NCBI GenBank assembly: GCA_001303585.1
Contig: LJTT01000005.1
Span: 1 to 64,000, forward strand
Length of the DNA: 64,000 nucleotides
Direction of reading: 5' to 3'
Origin: Betaproteobacteria bacterium SG8_41
GTDB taxonomy: Bacteria; Pseudomonadota; Gammaproteobacteria; Burkholderiales; SG8-41
In this document: piece by piece, positions 59,977 through 64,000 of the stretch
Position numbering within the stretch: the first letter of the stretch is position 1
How the letters are laid out: each line of letters starts with the position of its first letter
Made by a program: the position numbers and the translations under genes
The notes under the pieces: model-generated
What the model saw: only the letters and a program-made list of their open reading frames with translations
Database searches by the model: none
What the model was told of the DNA's origin: nothing

Positions 59977-60938
59977 TGGCGTATTGCGCGTCCGTGAGTT
60001 CGGTCCTGACGCGTTACGCGGGGAGCGTGCTGCTCGCTGCGGGGCTTGTGACTGCTGCGCTCGGCCAGGACTATGGCGACGTCCCCTACGTCCAGACGCC
60101 CACGAACATCGTGGACACGATGCTGAATCTGGCCAAAATTCGTGCCGATGACTACGTGATCGATCTTGGCTCCGGAGACGGACGGATGGTCATCACCGCG
60201 GCAAAGAAGTATGGCGCGCGCGGTTTTGGCGTGGAGCTCGATCGGCGCCTGGTCCGGCTTGCCAACGCCAGCGCGGCGAAGGCCGGGGTGGCCGACCGCG
60301 CGGTGTTCTACCAGCGCGATCTGCACGAAACCGACGTCAGCCCTGCCACCGTTGTCACGCTGTACCTCCTTCCGGAAGTGAATCTCATGATCCGCGCGAA
60401 GCTACTTGACACGCTGCGCCCGGGCACGCGCGTCGTCTCGCACGACTACGACATGGGCAGGTGGCAGCCGGATTATCAAACGGAACTGGAGGCGCCCGGG
60501 AAGACGGTCGGCGCGGTAAAGACGAGCAAGATTTTCTACTGGATGGTGCCGGGAAATGCGGCGGGACGCTGGTACTGGAAAGTGACGCAGGACGCCAAGG
60601 CGCCGGCGTTCGAATTGATACTCGAACAGACATTTCAGAGGCTCGCCGGCACGCTCACGATCGGTGGGGAGCGCGCGCAGATGGAAACTGTTCAGTTGGA
60701 GGGAGACCGGATACGCCTTGTGGCGTCGAGCGAGAAGGGCTCTGCACGGGCGCGCTACGAATTCTCCGGAAAGATCGTCAATCACGCGATCGAAGGCAAG
60801 GGCCATGTCATTCGCGGCCAGGAGCGGCACGCGGTCTCGTGGAATGCGGCGCGTATCGAATCTTGGGATCCCCGGCATTTTGCCCTGCGAGGTGTCCCGC
60901 CTTGCAAAGAGATGGGCGTGCCCTGCGGCGCCCGCTGA
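59976..60938 (+). CDS. Exported methyltransferase-like protein, paralogue 2 of 4
   Basis: 320 residues. Its ATG overlaps the previous stop (TGATG), so translation is coupled. Signal peptide core GSVLLAAGLVTAALGQ. Core: VPYVQTPTNIVDTMLNLAK, motif I VIDLGSGDGRMVITAAKKYG, FGVELDRRLVRLAN, YLLPEVNLMIRAKLLDTLRPGTRVVSHDYDMGRWQ. The DYDMGRWQPD end is shared by paralogues 2-4. The C-terminal domain (about 190-320) is strand-rich and unassigned. Probable periplasmic or membrane-tethered enzyme, or a repurposed SAM-fold protein. Confidence 0.78.
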   Translation: MAYCASVSSVLTRYAGSVLLAAGLVTAALGQDYGDVPYVQTPTNIVDTMLNLAKIRADDYVIDLGSGDGRMVITAAKKYGARGFGVELDRRLVRLANASAAKAGVADRAVFYQRDLHETDVSPATVVTLYLLPEVNLMIRAKLLDTLRPGTRVVSHDYDMGRWQPDYQTELEAPGKTVGAVKTSKIFYWMVPGNAAGRWYWKVTQDAKAPAFELILEQTFQRLAGTLTIGGERAQMETVQLEGDRIRLVASSEKGSARARYEFSGKIVNHAIEGKGHVIRGQERHAVSWNAARIESWDPRHFALRGVPPCKEMGVPCGAR

Positions 60939-60951
60939 GCTTCGACGCTCC

Positions 60952-60986
60952 GAGTTCCAGGTTTAAGGTTTCAGGTTCAAAGTCTA
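60952..60986. repeat. Heptad repeat, AGGTTTA word (5 units)
   Basis: GAGTTCC, AGGTTTA, AGGTTTC, AGGTTCA, AAGTCTA. It fills the gap before paralogue 3 and leaves that gene with no visible ribosome site. Confidence 0.8.
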
Positions 60987-60993
60987 AAGCCCA

Positions 60994-61911
60994 ATGGTCA
61001 AGCCTGCATCAGTCGCGAATCGCTGCCGTCGAGTTGTTAGCGCGGTCTCGTTCCTCGCTGCTGTTGGCGGCGCAGGATCGGCGCTCGGGCAGCCGGCGCT
61101 TGATGTGCCCTATGTGCCGACAGCCCCCAGTGTCGTGGAGGCCATGCTCGACATCGCAAAGGTTGGCCCGCAGGATTACGTAGTGGACCTGGGGTCGGGG
61201 GATGGGCGTATCGTCATTGCCGCAGCCAAGCAGCGTGGCGCGCGCGGTTTCGGCGTCGATCTGGACGAGTTTTTGGTCGCGCGTGCCCGGGACGCGGCCG
61301 ACCGGGCCGGCGTTGCGGAAAGGGTCAAGTTCTTTGCGGGCAACCTTTTTCTCACCGACATCTCGCGAGCCACGGTGCTCACCATGTATCTCTTTCCGTC
61401 GATCAACCTTCAATTGCGGCCGCGACTGTTCGCGGAGCTCAAGCCAGGCACACGCATCGTGTCGCATGACTTCGACATGGCGCAGTGGCAACCGGATGCC
61501 GAGCTCGTCATTCCGGTTCCCGACAAGCCGTACGGCGCGCCCGAGAGCCGCGTTTTCCTTTGGGTCATTCCTGCCAACGCCGCCGGCGCCTGGCGCGGCA
61601 GTATCAGCACGGACAGCGGACCGGTCGACTTCGAGGCTGAGATCCAGCAGACGTTCCAGGCGCTGTCAGGCACGGCGCGCGTCGGCGCGGCGGGTGGACG
61701 CCTTGGTGGCGGCACCTTGCGTGGCGATGCGTTGCGTTTTGCCCTCACCACGGGGGTGGATGACCGGGGCATGCGGCATGAGTTCGAGGGGCGCGTGAGC
61801 GGGGACACCGTTTCGGGGAAGGTGAAGACGGGCGAGGGCGAGGCTCGGGACTGGCGCGCAAGCCGCATCCGGCGCGCAGCCATCAATATCACGCCACCGC
61901 CGACGGATTAG
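60994..61911 (+). CDS. Exported methyltransferase-like protein, paralogue 3 of 4
   Basis: 305 residues. Signal peptide RVVSAVSFLAAVGGAGSALGQ. Same core: LDVPYVPTAPSVVEAMLDIAK, VVDLGSGDGRIVIAAAKQRG, FGVDLDEFLVARA, YLFPSINLQLRPRLFAELKPGTRIVSHDFDM. The C-terminal domain differs more. As in the others, the first strand and the LGSGDGR loop are complete, so SAM binding is possible. The gap before it holds only a heptad repeat. Confidence 0.77.
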   Translation: MVKPASVANRCRRVVSAVSFLAAVGGAGSALGQPALDVPYVPTAPSVVEAMLDIAKVGPQDYVVDLGSGDGRIVIAAAKQRGARGFGVDLDEFLVARARDAADRAGVAERVKFFAGNLFLTDISRATVLTMYLFPSINLQLRPRLFAELKPGTRIVSHDFDMAQWQPDAELVIPVPDKPYGAPESRVFLWVIPANAAGAWRGSISTDSGPVDFEAEIQQTFQALSGTARVGAAGGRLGGGTLRGDALRFALTTGVDDRGMRHEFEGRVSGDTVSGKVKTGEGEARDWRASRIRRAAINITPPPTD

Positions 61912-61944
61912 AGCGTGTCTCAAAAGATCAGAAACTACTTGGGC

Positions 61945-62080
61945 CGCAGGTAAACGCAGATGAACGCAGGTCACACAGTAAACAGGACGCAGAAAACAGT
62001 AAATTGGGAATAGCCACACGCGGCCCGCTGTTCGCGGAATTCAACATTCAACACTCAAAATTCATCGTTCATCACTCACA
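61945..62080. repeat. Decad array plus two heptad arrays
   Basis: CGCAGGTAAA, CGCAGATGAA, CGCAGGTCAC (61945-61974). ACAGTAA, ACAGGAC, GCAGAAA, ACAGTAA (61975-62002). ATTCAAC, ATTCAAC, ACTCAAA, ATTCATC, GTTCATC, ACTCACA (62039-62080). Two of the arrays abut without a gap. All lie between paralogues 3 and 4. Confidence 0.88.
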
Positions 62081-62100
62081 CGTGATTCGGGGGGCTTGAT

Positions 62101-63030
62101 ATGAAATTAACGACCCAGTTGAAGCGAATAGTTGCAGTGGCGCTGCTGCTCGCGGCGCCGGGCGTCGCCGCCCAGGAAGGCGAAGGGGATGTCATTTATG
62201 TGCCGACGCCGCAGGAAGTCGTCGAGGAAATGCTGAACATGGCGAAGGTCGGCCCCGACGACTACATCATCGATCTGGGCTCTGGGGACGGGCGTATTGT
62301 TATCACGGCGGCGACAAAGCATGGGGCACGCGGCTTCGGCGTAGACCTCGACCGCGTCCTGCTGAAGCGGGCGAACGAGAACGCGCGAGTGGCGGGCGTG
62401 GCCGATCGCGCCCATTTTATCGAGCAGAATTTATTTGAGACGGACCTTGCGCCCGCCACGGTGATCACCAGCTACCTGCTCCCGGAGATGAACCTCAAGC
62501 TGCGACCAACGATTCTGGGGCTAAAGCCGGGCACGCGCGTGGTGACGCACGATTATGATATGGATGACTGGTTCCCGGACGCGCAGAAGGTTATCCTCGT
62601 GCCGGGCAAAGAGGTAGGCGACGAAGGCAAGAGCTACGTCTTCCTTTATGTCGTGCCCGGTAAGATGGCGGGCCAGTGGCTATCCCAGATCGAACATGGC
62701 GGCAAGGCGGTGCCGTACGATTTCTCCTTCGACCAGGAGTTTCAGTTCGTCGAAGGCATGTTACGCGTAGGAAAGCGCGAAGGAAAAGTTCGCGAATTCA
62801 AGCTCGTGGGGGACCGCTTCGAGTTCACCGCACGGCTTATAGTTGAAGGGCGGTTAATTGCGCATCGCTTCAGCGGGAAGCTGAAAAATGATCTCATCGA
62901 GGGCACTGTCACGCTTGGCGACGGCAAGGCGCAGCGCAGCCAGGCATGGACAGCACGTCTGGTCAAGGCCAAAGAGGTCAGCTACGGCGGCGATCGTCCG
63001 GCTCGGCAGTACCGGCGCGTGACGCAGTGA
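62101..63030 (+). CDS. Exported methyltransferase-like protein, paralogue 4 of 4
   Basis: 309 residues; GGGGGG precedes the ATG. Signal peptide LKRIVAVALLLAAPGVAAQEG. Core: VIYVPTPQEVVEEMLNMAKVG, IIDLGSGDGRIVITAATKHG, FGVDLDRVLLKRAN, YLLPEMNLKLRPTILGLKPG, THDYDMDDWFPD. Motif I Asp and the Gly loop are present. A C-terminal domain of unknown type follows. The stop codon overlaps the GTG of the following permease gene by 4 bases, so the two are probably cotranslated. Confidence 0.8.
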   Translation: MKLTTQLKRIVAVALLLAAPGVAAQEGEGDVIYVPTPQEVVEEMLNMAKVGPDDYIIDLGSGDGRIVITAATKHGARGFGVDLDRVLLKRANENARVAGVADRAHFIEQNLFETDLAPATVITSYLLPEMNLKLRPTILGLKPGTRVVTHDYDMDDWFPDAQKVILVPGKEVGDEGKSYVFLYVVPGKMAGQWLSQIEHGGKAVPYDFSFDQEFQFVEGMLRVGKREGKVREFKLVGDRFEFTARLIVEGRLIAHRFSGKLKNDLIEGTVTLGDGKAQRSQAWTARLVKAKEVSYGGDRPARQYRRVTQ

Positions 63031-64000
63031 GCGGCCACGGCAGCTCTTCGGGGGCCAGCGCCGCGCCCCGCCCGACGCTCACCGTCTTCGATGCGGTAGC
63101 GATGATCGTTGGCATCGTCATCGGCGTGGGCATATTCAAGGCCCCGTCCATTGTCGCGGGCAATGTCGGGACTCCGTCCGCCTTCATCGCGGTCTGGCTC
63201 ATTGGCGGCGCGATCTCGCTGATCGGCGCGCTCTGCTACGCCGAGCTTGGCAGCTCGCATCCTAATGCCGGCGGAGAGTACTACTTCCTTTCCCGGGCCT
63301 ATGGCGACTGGCTGGGTTTTCTCTTCGCGTGGGCGCGCATGACGGTGATACAGACGGGCGCGATCGCTGCGATCGCTTTCGTTTTTGCGGATTATGCGAC
63401 TACGCTGATGCCGCTCGGCAAGCACAGCTCGCCCCTCTACGCGGGGTTGGCGGTCATCGGCGTCACCGCGCTAAACGTCGTCGGGACCACACAAAGCAAA
63501 TGGGTGCAGAACGTGCTGACGACCGCGCTGGCATTGACCGTGATTGCCGTGATTGTCGGCGGCTTGGGCGCGAGCCCGGCCGAAGCGGCGTCGGCGCCTG
63601 GGCCGGCAAAGAGCGGAGCGTGGTTTTCAGGGCTTGCGCTGATCTTTGTGCTGCTTACTTACGGGGGCTGGAACGAGGCCGCTTATCTGACGGCGGAAAT
63701 GCGCGATACCAAGCGCAACATCGTGCGGGCGCTGATGATTGGGATCGTCGTGATCACGTCGCTCTATGTGCTGCTGAATGTTGCCTACCTCAATGCCCTT
63801 GGCCTCTCGGCGATGGAGGAGTCGAAGGCGGTTGCGGCCGACCTCATGCGCGCGACGTGGGGCGAGGGCGGCGCCTGGCTCTTGAGCATTGTCGTTGTCT
63901 CGGCGGCGCTCTCGACGCTCAACGCCACGATCTTCACCGGTGCCCGCACGAACTACGCCCTGGGCCGGGATTTTGCGATCTTCAGCGCGCTGGGACGCTG
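63027..64000 (+). CDS. APC-superfamily amino-acid permease, C-terminus beyond window
   Basis: At least 324 residues, open at the window end. GTG start inside the previous stop (GTGA). N-terminal IVGIVIGVGIFKAPSIVAG is the LAT/APC helix-1 signature. LCYAELGSSHPNAGGEYYF in helix 2-3 and a helix-6 region (LIFVLLTYGGWNEAAYLTAEM) match L-type amino-acid exchangers. It presumably moves an amino acid or a related compound. Being coupled to exported methyltransferase-like proteins, it may supply or remove their cosubstrate (speculative). Confidence 0.85.
   Translation, partial: MSGHGSSSGASAAPRPTLTVFDAVAMIVGIVIGVGIFKAPSIVAGNVGTPSAFIAVWLIGGAISLIGALCYAELGSSHPNAGGEYYFLSRAYGDWLGFLFAWARMTVIQTGAIAAIAFVFADYATTLMPLGKHSSPLYAGLAVIGVTALNVVGTTQSKWVQNVLTTALALTVIAVIVGGLGASPAEAASAPGPAKSGAWFSGLALIFVLLTYGGWNEAAYLTAEMRDTKRNIVRALMIGIVVITSLYVLLNVAYLNALGLSAMEESKAVAADLMRATWGEGGAWLLSIVVVSAALSTLNATIFTGARTNYALGRDFAIFSALGR

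Noticed and set aside
533-62080. Interpreting the repeats as CRISPR arrays
   Set aside because: Units are 7, 8, 10 or 13 bases, contiguous, without unique spacers of about 30 bases and without cas genes.

Overview
This 64 kb window looks like a chromosomal segment of an environmental Betaproteobacterium, most likely Burkholderiales-like. The basis is high GC, a complete TctC/TctB/TctA (Bug-type) carboxylate transporter, NMT1/THI5-type and TauT/SsuABC-type uptake, a DUF6279 lipoprotein, glycine-zipper lipoproteins, and dense packing of oxidoreductases, hydrolases and carboxylate-degrading enzymes. The taxonomic call is inference. No rRNA, tRNA, CRISPR array, insertion sequence or prophage gene was seen.

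Layout. 1-2.4 kb: a partial unknown protein, a MarC-family membrane protein and a GntR/FCD regulator. 2.7-21 kb: a long plus-strand catabolic cluster, divergent from that regulator and preceded by a candidate promoter/operator. It encodes a solute-binding protein, alpha/beta hydrolase, quinone-oxidoreductase-like enzyme, old yellow enzyme, a DddP-like M24 protein, a 2-oxoacid dehydrogenase (E1alpha, E1beta, E2), sulfurtransferase, a 3-hydroxyisobutyrate-dehydrogenase-like enzyme, an ABC importer, aldo/keto reductase, an FMN 2-hydroxyacid dehydrogenase and a second, metal-ligand-less M24 protein. The substrate is unknown. 21-45 kb: mostly single genes and short operons, including NhaA, an aconitase-family LeuC/LeuD pair, short-chain dehydrogenases, an aminotransferase, lipoproteins and small secreted proteins. 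45.4-47.5 kb: a thioredoxin-like protein, an uncharacterised 361-residue protein and a UGSC-family selenoprotein whose in-frame UGA is followed by a SECIS-like hairpin. 47.6-53 kb: two fumarylacetoacetase-family enzymes and a tripartite carboxylate transporter, probably one uptake-and-degradation operon. 53-57 kb: an MFS transporter, a DapA-family aldolase and an exported metallo-beta-lactamase-fold protein. 57.3-64 kb: a frame-disrupted membrane spermidine-synthase-like gene, four tandem paralogues of an exported methyltransferase-like protein, and an amino-acid permease running off the end.

Striking features are the selenoprotein, the tandem exported methyltransferase-like array with its coupled permease, a hairpin RNA with exposed anti-Shine-Dalgarno loops (about 32.4 kb), and a heavy load of degenerate intergenic short tandem repeats. 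The repeats have periods of 7, 10 and 13 bases in many unrelated sequence words, and in places they supply stop codons or a possible signal peptide to neighbouring genes.
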